From JAJPJX01 sp964568355 (GTDB taxonomy: Bacteria; Acidobacteriota; Terriglobia; Bryobacterales; Bryobacteraceae), in the NCBI GenBank assembly GCA_964568355.1, contig CAZMRK010000543.1, forward strand, positions 1 through 29,586: DNA of 29,586 bases, given 5' to 3'. Positions 8,916 through 16,047 of this stretch are shown in pieces (the stretch's first letter is position 1; every line of letters starts with the position of its first letter). The notes under the pieces were generated by a model, which saw only the letters and a list, made by a program, of their open reading frames with translations, did no database searches and had not been told where the DNA came from. The position numbers were made by a program, and so were the translations under genes.

Positions 8916-8927
8916 TCCAATTGCTGG

Positions 8928-8958
8928 CGCGCACGGTTCCGCCACTGAACCGCGCGCG
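8928..8958 (+). other. Strong intergenic hairpin in receptor 1 / ADPRH 2 gap
   Basis: CGCGCACGGTTC (8928-8939) pairs with GAACCGCGCGCG (8947-8958) over 12 positions with one mismatch and a 7-base loop. It overlaps a copy of the intergenic repeat. There is no T-tract right after the stem, so it is more likely to affect mRNA decay or partial read-through than to be a classical terminator. Confidence 0.6.
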
Positions 8959-8974
8959 TCAGCGAGCGGACTTC
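8942..8974 (+). repeat. Intergenic GC-rich repeat, copy 1
   Basis: This 33-base unit has the form CCNCCGARCCGCGNSCGT-AG-RAGCGGAC and recurs at 14789-14821 and 14880-14912. A TGCTCTGAC box lies about 50 bases upstream of this copy and about 40 bases upstream of the third copy. It looks like a REP-type dispersed intergenic element. Confidence 0.6.
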
Positions 8975-8996
8975 TTTTAAGCGGATGTGAGTGTCT

Positions 8997-10574
8997 ATGA
9001 AATCGATCGCAGTAGCCTGCTGTCTAGCTATGGCGTCGCTCGCGGCTGGGGCGACAAAAGCCACCCTGACCCGGTCGGCTCTCGAAAATAAGATCCTCGG
9101 CGGATGGATCGGCAAGGCTTGGGGCGTTTCTTACGGCGGCCCCACCGAATTTCGCTATCAGGGCAAAATCATTGAAGGACCCCTGGTGCTCGAGCCCGAG
9201 GGGCTCCGCCGGCTGGCCGGCCAGGATGACATGTACGTCAACATGGCATTGCTGAAGGCTCTTGCCGACCACGGCCTGAATGCTTCGTGCGAAAATTTTG
9301 CGAAGGAGTTTGCCTACGCCGGCTTCCTGCTCTGGCACGCAAATGGACAAGGCCGGCAGAATCTGCTGGCCGGTGTACCGCCCGACCGCAGCGGGCATCC
9401 CTACTACAGCCCGCACGCCGATGACATCGACTTCCAGATCGAGGCCGATTTCATAGGCCTGGTCTCACCCGGTCTGCCGCAGTCCGCCGAGAAGATTTGC
9501 GACCGCGTCGGACACCTGATGAACTACGGGGACGGCTACTACGGCGGTGTCTTCGTCTCGGCGCTCTACGCGGCGGCATTTCTCGGAAATGATGTGGAAA
9601 AGGTCGTCGACTCTGCCATCCGCGCGCTACCGCCAGATAGCGGCTATGCGCGGATCCTGCGCGACGTCCAGGCAGGCTACCGGAACCACCCGGAGGATTG
9701 GAAAGCCACCTGGAAGTTCCTCGAGGACAAGTGGAACCACGACAAGTGCCCCTGGGGTGCGAAGGAAAAGTTCAACATTTCCGCCAGCCTCAACGGCGCC
9801 TATATCGCGATGGGCCTGCTGTACGGTCGCGGCGATTTTCTGAAAACGATCGAAATCGCGACGCGCGCCGGGCAGGATTCTGACTGCAACCCCGCCAATG
9901 CCGGCGGTGTGCTGGGAACCATGCTCGGCTTCCAGGCGCTCCCGGAGCCGGTGCGGAAGGATATGCAGCCCTACATGGATACGAAGTTCGATTTCGCGCC
10001 CTATTCAATTCGTTCGGCGACCCAGGAATGTGTACGGCTGGCGATCGCGAACATTACCGCGAGCGGCGGCCGGCAGAAAGGCGACCGGCTCGAAATTCAG
10101 GTGCAGCCGTTCGCTCCGCCGGCCGGCCCGACCGAGATCTCGTTCCCGTCGCTCGTACCCGTCGAGCGGTTTGAGGCGGGCGATGCCCGGATCGTGCGCT
10201 ACGGCGAATGGAAAAAGTCGGGTAGGGCGGAGATCACCTTCCGGTCCACCAGACCGGGCGATTCGATGGAAGTGAGCTTTCATGGCACCGCGATTTACGT
10301 GCAGGGCGATATCCGGCACGACCTCGGCATCCTCGAGTACCTGATTGATGGCAAGAGCGCGGGTACTCGTGACATGTACCTGCCCAAACAGTGGAGCCGC
10401 GCCGATCAATCGACTGCGGTCTGGGTCACGGGCCTGCCCGATGGCGCGCATAAACTCGAAGTGAAAATTACGGGCAGGAAGAACCCGGCCAGCGACGGTG
10501 TAGGTATTGGGCTGGGCCGCGTGGTCAGTTATCGGGGAGCCATCGCGCCCCTGCCGGGCAATGCCAGGCCATAG
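8997..10574 (+). CDS. Secreted ADP-ribosylglycohydrolase-fold enzyme (paralogue 2)
   Basis: A 525-residue protein. ATG 8997 is preferred over the GTG two codons upstream because it begins a clean signal peptide (MKSIAVACCLAMASLAAGA). The catalytic domain follows the same order as the enzyme at 2492-4045: GGWIGKAWGVSYGGPTEF, QDDMYVNM (Asp77-Asp78), HADDIDFQIEADF (140-152), MNYGDGYYGG and GQDSDCNPANAGG (Asp294, Asp296). Again the third residue of the DDT motif is not Thr but Met, and D-S-D-C replaces D-T-D-T. The last 140 residues form a beta-rich domain (GTAIYVQGD, LEYLIDGKSAGTRDMY, GAHKLEVKI), probably a carbohydrate-binding sandwich. It follows TonB receptor 1 and is likely co-transcribed with it. 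Two secreted paralogues in one regulon suggest two related linkages of one substrate. Reaction not proven. Confidence 0.85.
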   Translation: MKSIAVACCLAMASLAAGATKATLTRSALENKILGGWIGKAWGVSYGGPTEFRYQGKIIEGPLVLEPEGLRRLAGQDDMYVNMALLKALADHGLNASCENFAKEFAYAGFLLWHANGQGRQNLLAGVPPDRSGHPYYSPHADDIDFQIEADFIGLVSPGLPQSAEKICDRVGHLMNYGDGYYGGVFVSALYAAAFLGNDVEKVVDSAIRALPPDSGYARILRDVQAGYRNHPEDWKATWKFLEDKWNHDKCPWGAKEKFNISASLNGAYIAMGLLYGRGDFLKTIEIATRAGQDSDCNPANAGGVLGTMLGFQALPEPVRKDMQPYMDTKFDFAPYSIRSATQECVRLAIANITASGGRQKGDRLEIQVQPFAPPAGPTEISFPSLVPVERFEAGDARIVRYGEWKKSGRAEITFRSTRPGDSMEVSFHGTAIYVQGDIRHDLGILEYLIDGKSAGTRDMYLPKQWSRADQSTAVWVTGLPDGAHKLEVKITGRKNPASDGVGIGLGRVVSYRGAIAPLPGNARP

Positions 10575-10624
10575 TCCGATTGATTCGCAATTGCGCGTAG
10601 CTTAACAGTTCTCATGAAAATCTT

Positions 10625-10654
10625 TTGACAGGCGCGAAGAATCCACCATATAAT
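10625..10654 (+). promoter_or_regulatory. Consensus sigma-70 promoter of TonB receptor 2
   Basis: TTGACA (10625-10630) and TATAAT (10649-10654), both perfect, are separated by 18 bases. Such a strong promoter usually needs a repressor, and a long palindrome overlaps the transcript start immediately downstream. The leader is about 52 bases. Confidence 0.85.
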
Positions 10655-10663
10655 CCCGCCAAT

Positions 10664-10685
10664 AGAAGTGATCTAGATCTCTTCT
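10664..10685. promoter_or_regulatory. Palindromic operator, probably for the GntR/UTRA regulator
   Basis: A 22-base near-perfect palindrome with arms AGAAG/CTTCT and core GATCTAGATC; only one symmetric pair fails. It begins about 3 bases after the predicted transcript start of the consensus promoter. The TCTAGA core and its flanks resemble the TGGTCTAGACCA-type sites of HutC-subfamily GntR proteins such as DasR and NagR, and a HutC/UTRA regulator is encoded just behind this receptor. Confidence 0.7.
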
Positions 10686-10712
10686 CCCAACGGGTTGCAT
10701 CGGAGGATTCTT

Positions 10713-13700
10713 GTGTCTCTGCAAAGCCGCTATTTGCTGGTCTGGGCGTTCGCCATCCTGCTGCCGTGCCGCTTGGCGGCGCAGGCGGTCGTAACGGGAA
10801 GTCTCACGGGTGTCGTCACCGACCCGGGCGGAGCCGTCGTGCCCGGCGTGGAGATGACCTTGACGAATGACGCTACGAGCGTCAAGTTCACCACGACAAC
10901 CAACGAGGTAGGCTCGTACACATTCGCCAATCTGGATCCCGGCCGCTATACCTTGACCGCGCAGATGTCCGGCTTCACGGAAGTGTCGCTGACCGGAATC
11001 ACGGTACGCGTGGCGCAGTTTTCTCGGGCGGATGTGCAATTGAAGGTGGGCACGGTCAGCGAACGAATGGAGGTGGCCGCTACGGCGAGCATGGTCGAGA
11101 CCGAGCGGCCCACGCTCTCTTCGGTGATCACCCAGACCCAGGTCACCGAACTGCCGTTTAACGGCCGCTACAATCTTTCCGGACTGATTGCGCTGGCGCC
11201 GGGTGTGCAGCGCGGTGGACGCTTTGCCGCGGGCGGCTTTTATACCGGAGGGCTGAACGTCATCGTGGATGGCGCGGTGAACCTGGATATGCAGAACGGA
11301 GGCCCCAGCGAGGCGACCCCTACGTTCGATTCCATCCAGGAGTTTCGCTTCGTCAGCAATACCGCCTCGGCCGAATATAGCCACGGCAGCGCGCAGATGA
11401 TCGTGGTCACGCGCTCGGGCACCAACGAACTGCATGGGAGCGCCTTCTGGTTCAATCGCAACCGGAAGTTTGCCGCCAAGTACGTGCTCGACCCGCGTCC
11501 CAATCCTCCGTACAACCGTAACGAGTTCGGGGGAACGCTGGGCGGGCGCATCATTAAGGACAAGCTGTTCTACTTCTTTTCATTCGAGCAATTGAGCCTG
11601 CGGCAATGGTCCACCTACACCTTCAACATGGCAACGGTGCCGATGAAGCAGGGCAATTTCAGCGGCGTGTCCGCCATCCGCGACCCTTTGGCGGGCGGCC
11701 TGCCGTTTCCAGGCGGCCAGATTCCCTCGCAGCGGATTTCACCGATTGCCCAGACGTTCATGCAGTACATGCGCGATCCCAACCTGGCGGGTAGCGGGCC
11801 GGCGGGAACGGGAGTCAACTTCATCGGTCTCGATCCGACGGTGCAGGACTCGCCGCGCATCAACCTCAAGGGCGACTACCATCCGAGCTCGAACGACATC
11901 CTGAGCGGCGGAATCAAGATCTTCAATGACGGCCCCTACCTGCGCTCGGGCGGTGGTCCGGAACTGTACGGCAACTACACGCAGGGCTTCGTGCAGCGGC
12001 AGGAGTTCGGTTCGTACACCCGCATTCTTTCGCCGCGCACCACCAACGAACTGCGCGGCGCCGTGACCACTCCGTACGGCTATCACTTCACCAACGACCA
12101 CAATGATTTCGATCCGGCCACCATTTTTCCGGCGATCAACGGGCAGTGTTGCGCCGAACTCCTCAGCCCCGACAAGACTACCGTAGGCCGCTTCGGCGGG
12201 GGACTGCCGGGCATCACGATGACCGGCTACCAGGGCATTTTCACCAACGGCGCCCACGCCAAGGACAACCGCCTGGATATCAATATCTCCGACAACCTGG
12301 TGCACATCCGCGGAGCCCATCAGATCAAGATCGGTGGCTACTACTATCGCTATCAAGGTTATTGGGGCGGGCTTTATCCGAACGGCCTGGGTCTGTTCAA
12401 CTTCACGGGCCGGTACACCGGCGATGCGTTCGCGGATTTCCTGCTGGGCTTTGCCAACGATAGCACGCGCGGGCCGGCCTACCAGTACGGCAACTTCAAC
12501 GAGAAGCGCGTCGGCGCCTTTTTCCAGGACGACTGGCAGATCCATAAAAACCTCACCTTGAACCTCGGTGTACGCTGGGACGTAGAGACGCCGTTCACCG
12601 AGAAGAACAACCGGCAGTCGAACTATGTGCCGTCCCTCAATGCTCTGGTCACCTTCAGCGGCAACGATCAGTTTCCGCAGGGTGTGGTCACCCGGCTGGC
12701 GGAAGCTTATCCGGTGATCACCAGTGTCCAGGCGGGCCTGGGAACAACCACGCTCACCCGCAATACCAACTGGAAGAACTTTCAGCCGAGAGTGGGATTC
12801 GCCTGGCGACCCTTCGGCAACAACAAGACCGTAGTGCGCGCGGGCGGCGGCATCTACTACGCCTATGAGGCTTCCAATCAACTGGGCTTGCGGCAGGTTT
12901 TGTATGCGCCGTTCGCGCTCATCGAGACGTTTCTCTCGCCCCCAGGCAATAGCCCCTACGTGACCTTCGCCGATCCGTTTCCGGGCGTTGGCAACCTGCC
13001 TTCCAGCCCCTCGATTCTGGGCATGCCGCGAAACTTTCCCAATCCCCGCAGCATGCAGTGGAATTTCACCGTGGAGCGGGAGATCGCGCCCAATACAGCG
13101 GTGCGCGCCAGCTACGTGGGCGATCAGAGCCACTATGCCGCCGACGAGTACGATCTGAACCTGCCGCGAACCTTCGGTACCGGGACGCTGCAAGCCCTGC
13201 GGCCGTTCCAGCCGTGGGGCGAGATCCGCTGGATCGATCCGCGCGGCAATGCCCACACGCACCAGTTGCAGCTCAGTGCCGGCCGCCGCACCGGAGACTT
13301 GAGCTATCAGGTGGAGTATCAGTTCACCTCGGCGATCTCCGATGGAGCTGGCGTGGCGCAGGGATGGGGCGATACCGGCGGGGTGGACTGGCCCTACGAT
13401 TCCGCGCGCAATCGTGGACCGGAGGATGGCATCGTGCGCCATCAACTGGTCGCCAACTGGGTCTACAATTTGCCGTTCGGGAAAGGGCGGCGCTGGCTTC
13501 CCAGCGCGCCGGCGGCGTTGAACTACCTGGTGGGCGGCTGGCAGGTGACCGGTATCGCGACGGTGCGGAGCGGTATCCCGTACAGCATCACCTACACCAG
13601 TTCTCTGGTGGGATTTCCGACCAGCGGCCGGGCCGATGTGGTCGGTGACTGGACCGTTTCGAATCCCGGTGTCGGAGGATGGTTCAATCCAGCGGCATTT

Positions 13701-13967
13701 CGCGCGCCGGCGCCGTATACCCTCGGAAACGCCGGCCGCAACGCCATGTGGGGACCCGGGTTTTGGAATTTCGATATGGGATTTATGAAGAATCTGCGGT
13801 TCGCCGAACGCGTGGATGCGCAGTTCCGAAGCGAATTCTTCAACATCTTCAATCATCCGAATCCGAACAATCCGGGTGCAAACGTGTCCGTTCCCAGCAC
13901 CCTTGGAAAAACCACCAGCTTCTCGGCCGCGCGCGTGATATTGTTCGGCCTGAAGCTTTCGTTTTAA
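10713..13967 (+). CDS. TonB-dependent outer-membrane receptor, Oar type (receptor 2)
   Basis: A 1084-residue receptor. The start chosen is GTG 10713, which has GGAGG (10702-10706) six bases upstream; a TTG further upstream has no such signal. A signal peptide runs to about residue 26 (CRLAAQ). The carboxypeptidase-regulatory-like domain follows (about 28-115: GVVTDPGGAVVPGVEMTLTN, GSYTFANLDPGRYTLTA), then a plug with LPFNGRYNLSGLIALAPGVQ and NVIVDGAVNLD, and a barrel ending FGLKLSF with terminal Phe. There is no partner enzyme in this unit: the next gene is a GntR regulator 37 bases downstream. The receptor may therefore supply a nutrient handled by enzymes elsewhere. Its promoter and operator are unusually clear. 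Ligand unknown. Confidence 0.88.
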   Translation: MSLQSRYLLVWAFAILLPCRLAAQAVVTGSLTGVVTDPGGAVVPGVEMTLTNDATSVKFTTTTNEVGSYTFANLDPGRYTLTAQMSGFTEVSLTGITVRVAQFSRADVQLKVGTVSERMEVAATASMVETERPTLSSVITQTQVTELPFNGRYNLSGLIALAPGVQRGGRFAAGGFYTGGLNVIVDGAVNLDMQNGGPSEATPTFDSIQEFRFVSNTASAEYSHGSAQMIVVTRSGTNELHGSAFWFNRNRKFAAKYVLDPRPNPPYNRNEFGGTLGGRIIKDKLFYFFSFEQLSLRQWSTYTFNMATVPMKQGNFSGVSAIRDPLAGGLPFPGGQIPSQRISPIAQTFMQYMRDPNLAGSGPAGTGVNFIGLDPTVQDSPRINLKGDYHPSSNDILSGGIKIFNDGPYLRSGGGPELYGNYTQGFVQRQEFGSYTRILSPRTTNELRGAVTTPYGYHFTNDHNDFDPATIFPAINGQCCAELLSPDKTTVGRFGGGLPGITMTGYQGIFTNGAHAKDNRLDINISDNLVHIRGAHQIKIGGYYYRYQGYWGGLYPNGLGLFNFTGRYTGDAFADFLLGFANDSTRGPAYQYGNFNEKRVGAFFQDDWQIHKNLTLNLGVRWDVETPFTEKNNRQSNYVPSLNALVTFSGNDQFPQGVVTRLAEAYPVITSVQAGLGTTTLTRNTNWKNFQPRVGFAWRPFGNNKTVVRAGGGIYYAYEASNQLGLRQVLYAPFALIETFLSPPGNSPYVTFADPFPGVGNLPSSPSILGMPRNFPNPRSMQWNFTVEREIAPNTAVRASYVGDQSHYAADEYDLNLPRTFGTGTLQALRPFQPWGEIRWIDPRGNAHTHQLQLSAGRRTGDLSYQVEYQFTSAISDGAGVAQGWGDTGGVDWPYDSARNRGPEDGIVRHQLVANWVYNLPFGKGRRWLPSAPAALNYLVGGWQVTGIATVRSGIPYSITYTSSLVGFPTSGRADVVGDWTVSNPGVGGWFNPAAFRAPAPYTLGNAGRNAMWGPGFWNFDMGFMKNLRFAERVDAQFRSEFFNIFNHPNPNNPGANVSVPSTLGKTTSFSAARVILFGLKLSF

Positions 13968-14004
13968 CGGCGCTCCGCTCTGAAACGTTTGCGAGAATGG
14001 CACC

Positions 14005-14808
14005 ATGCGCGCAAGATGGAGCCAGTCCGCGCCGATCTATGTGCAAATTGCCACCGCGATCCGCCGCAGAATCCGGTCGGGCAAGCTGAAAACCGGCGAC
14101 CGGCTGGAATCCGAGAGGCAACTGGCGGCCAATTTCGGCGCCAGCCTCATGACGGTGCGGCAGGCGCTCCAGTCGCTCGAAGAAGAAGGGTTGCTGGAGC
14201 GAAAGCACGGGTCGGGGACCTATGTCCGTACGCCGCCGATTCACTGGAACCGTTTGCTCAGCTTCACCGAGCAGATGGCTCTGCGCAAAATCAAAGCCAG
14301 CTCGGAAGTCCTGGCCTTATCCGTCGTCCCCAGCGATCACCTGCTTGCGGAGCAGTTGCGCGTGTCGCCCGGAGCCGCCCTGGTGCAGGTGGAGCGGCTG
14401 CGCAGGGGAGACGGCGAGCCGCTCGCGCTGGAGATCTGCGTGCTGCCGCTCAGCCTGTTCCCGGGGCTCGACCGGGAGCCGCTGCAGCGGCGTTCCCTGT
14501 TCGAGATTCTGGAGCAGCGATACGGGATGCAACTGGCGCACGCGGTAGAGAGCATCGAGTCGCGCCTGGCGGATAAACGCGTGGCGCGAGCTCTCGGCGT
14601 GGATCCGCGCTGCCCCATGCTGTTCCTGCGGCAGCAGTTGTTCAGCACGGATGGGCAGCCTATCGCTATCTCAACCGGCTGGTATCGGGGGGATAAAAAT
14701 GTATTCAAGGTAATCCGCAGCCGGTTAGAAGCCGGCCCGCGGTCCAGAAGGCCCGCCCCACAGCCTGGATTTCTGCAACGAACTTCCACCACCGAACCGC
14801 GACCGTAG
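14005..14808 (+). CDS. GntR-family regulator, HutC/UTRA type
   Basis: A 267-residue regulator. Residues about 9-75 are a GntR winged helix (PIYVQIATAIRRRIRSGKLKTGDRLESERQLAANFGASLMTVRQALQSLEEEGLLERKHGSGTYV is the segment, read from positions 14029 to 14226). Residues about 95-240 match the UTRA effector domain, with VQVERLRRGDGEPLALEICVLP-like and IAISTGWYRGDK strands; HutC, NagR, DasR and similar proteins bind sugars or small acids there. It starts 37 bases after receptor 2 and is probably in the same transcript, so it would autoregulate through the palindrome at 10664-10685. Oddly, the last residues (TTEPRP) are encoded inside an intergenic repeat copy that also supplies the TAG stop, so the natural C-terminus may have been replaced. 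Confidence 0.88.
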   Translation: MRARWSQSAPIYVQIATAIRRRIRSGKLKTGDRLESERQLAANFGASLMTVRQALQSLEEEGLLERKHGSGTYVRTPPIHWNRLLSFTEQMALRKIKASSEVLALSVVPSDHLLAEQLRVSPGAALVQVERLRRGDGEPLALEICVLPLSLFPGLDREPLQRRSLFEILEQRYGMQLAHAVESIESRLADKRVARALGVDPRCPMLFLRQQLFSTDGQPIAISTGWYRGDKNVFKVIRSRLEAGPRSRRPAPQPGFLQRTSTTEPRP

Positions 14809-14821
14809 GGGAGCGGACTTC
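14789..14821 (+). repeat. Intergenic GC-rich repeat, copy 2
   Basis: Same 33-base unit as at 8942-8974, with 27 or more positions shared by eye. It overlaps the 3' end of the gntR gene, whose stop codon (14806-14808) lies inside the unit. Confidence 0.6.
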
Positions 14822-14833
14822 ACGGTTACAGTA

Positions 14834-14912
14834 CTACTGCTCTGACCGCAAAATTTATTCCGCTTGTGGTTCAGTGCCGGCACCGAGCCGCGCGCGTAAG
14901 CAAGCGGACCAA
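14834..14912 (+). repeat. Intergenic GC-rich repeat, copy 3, with upstream box
   Basis: The TGCTCTGAC box (14838-14846) and the 33-base unit (14880-14912) are both present, as in copy 1. Between them, GGTTCAGTGCC and GGCACCGAGCC (about 14868-14889) form a perfect inverted repeat. The copy sits in the 126-base gap between the convergent gntR and phosphatase genes, where nothing else was seen. Confidence 0.55.
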
Positions 14913-14934
14913 CGAAAATTATCCGGTCGCAGCA

Positions 14935-16047
14935 CTAGCGGGCCTTCAATACATCCGCGATAGGCTTACCCGCTTGAGATACTTCCGCGTTGTAATCCTC
15001 GCCGAGCAGGGCGGCCAGAGTCGCGGCCACTTGGCTTTGCGTGATGGCCGGGATATTGGATCGCTCTCCAAGTGCCGGTGTATCCGGTCCTAAGTAGGCG
15101 CTCCAGATATACTTTGTGTCGGGAAGCTTTTGTCCGTGGCTCCGCCAGTCCACCGGCGCCAGCCCGCGGCCGTGATCGACGCCCAGAATCAGGGTCGTCG
15201 TGCCCCGGTACTCCGGAATGGATTGCGCAGTCTCCCAGAGTTCCTGGACGGCCTGGTCGAAACGATGCGCCGATTTCAAATAAAGGTCGTACTTGCCCGC
15301 GTGGGCCCACTCGTCGGTCTCGCCCAGGGAAAGGTACAGAACCCGCGGCTTATGCTCCTTCATGTATTCCAGGGCGGTGTGAAAGACAGGGGCGTCGAAT
15401 GGCTCGGACTCCCAGACTTCCGTCTCACGCTTGAGCCGATTAAGTAGCTCGATCCGCGGCGTCACCGGCGCCACCGTCAGCGGATCGTACCCGGCCACCA
15501 CCAGCAGTCCGGACCGCTGCGCATTCAGGATGAACGGGAACAGGTCCCAAGCTCCAAAAGCCGCAATCTGTCCGGTATAGACTTTCTTGTGGGAGAGCCA
15601 TTCGAGTACGCTGACGTTCGGGTTGAGCTTCTTCCCGTTGCTGTCGATCCGCGGGTCCGGGAATCCGCAGAGGATCTCGCTGTAGCCGGGATAAGAGAAA
15701 TTCATCCCGTTGGTCACATAAGCGTCCGATCCCCGCTCGCGATTGCCGTAGATCTGTCCTTGCTTGGCGACCACGGTCCAGATAAAGGGGAACAGGGCCT
15801 CGCGCCGGGCTTCGGCGGTCTCGCGCCAGTAGGCACGCCTCAGTTCTGTGTTTGCCGCGGAAGAGGGACGGCCCAGGTCGATTAAGGCTGGGTCGGCACC
15901 GCTGAACACCTCCTGCCAGCGCAGGCCGTCGGTCATGACGAAGATCACGTGGCTGGTTTTGCGCTCGGCGCCGTCGGCGGGTGTGAACACGGCGCTTCCG
16001 AGTAGAGCCAGGCTCAAAGTGAACTGGAGACACTGCCGTCTGATCAT
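14935..16047 (-). CDS. Secreted alkaline-phosphatase-superfamily hydrolase
   Basis: A 370-residue protein with an N-terminal signal peptide (about 1-27, ending PADGAE). It shows the metal-ligand series of the alkaline phosphatase/sulfatase superfamily: Asp40 in VMTDGLRW, a Ser-rich nucleophile segment MNFSYPGYSE (117-124), Asp245 and His249 in ETDEWAHA, Asp291-His292 in GVDHGRG, and His304 in WRSHG. It therefore probably hydrolyses a phosphate ester, phosphodiester or related bond in the periplasm. The ATG overlaps the stop of the phosphodiesterase-like gene by 4 bases, so translation is coupled; it is the last gene of the operon headed by TonB receptor 3. Sulfatase is less likely because no C-x-P-S-R formylglycine motif is present. 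Substrate unknown. Confidence 0.78.
   Translation of the reverse strand: MIRRQCLQFTLSLALLGSAVFTPADGAERKTSHVIFVMTDGLRWQEVFSGADPALIDLGRPSSAANTELRRAYWRETAEARREALFPFIWTVVAKQGQIYGNRERGSDAYVTNGMNFSYPGYSEILCGFPDPRIDSNGKKLNPNVSVLEWLSHKKVYTGQIAAFGAWDLFPFILNAQRSGLLVVAGYDPLTVAPVTPRIELLNRLKRETEVWESEPFDAPVFHTALEYMKEHKPRVLYLSLGETDEWAHAGKYDLYLKSAHRFDQAVQELWETAQSIPEYRGTTTLILGVDHGRGLAPVDWRSHGQKLPDTKYIWSAYLGPDTPALGERSNIPAITQSQVAATLAALLGEDYNAEVSQAGKPIADVLKAR

Noticed and set aside
2492..10574. ADP-ribosylglycohydrolase pair as a toxin-antitoxin or phage-defence module
   Set aside because: Both enzymes have signal peptides and extra beta-sandwich domains, and no ADP-ribosyltransferase, macrodomain toxin or other defence gene is nearby.
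11739..14006. A 755-codon open frame on the minus strand antisense to receptor 2
   Set aside because: It is a by-product of high GC third positions. The plus-strand protein has a signal peptide, full domain order and a good ribosome binding site, while the antisense product has no recognisable domain.
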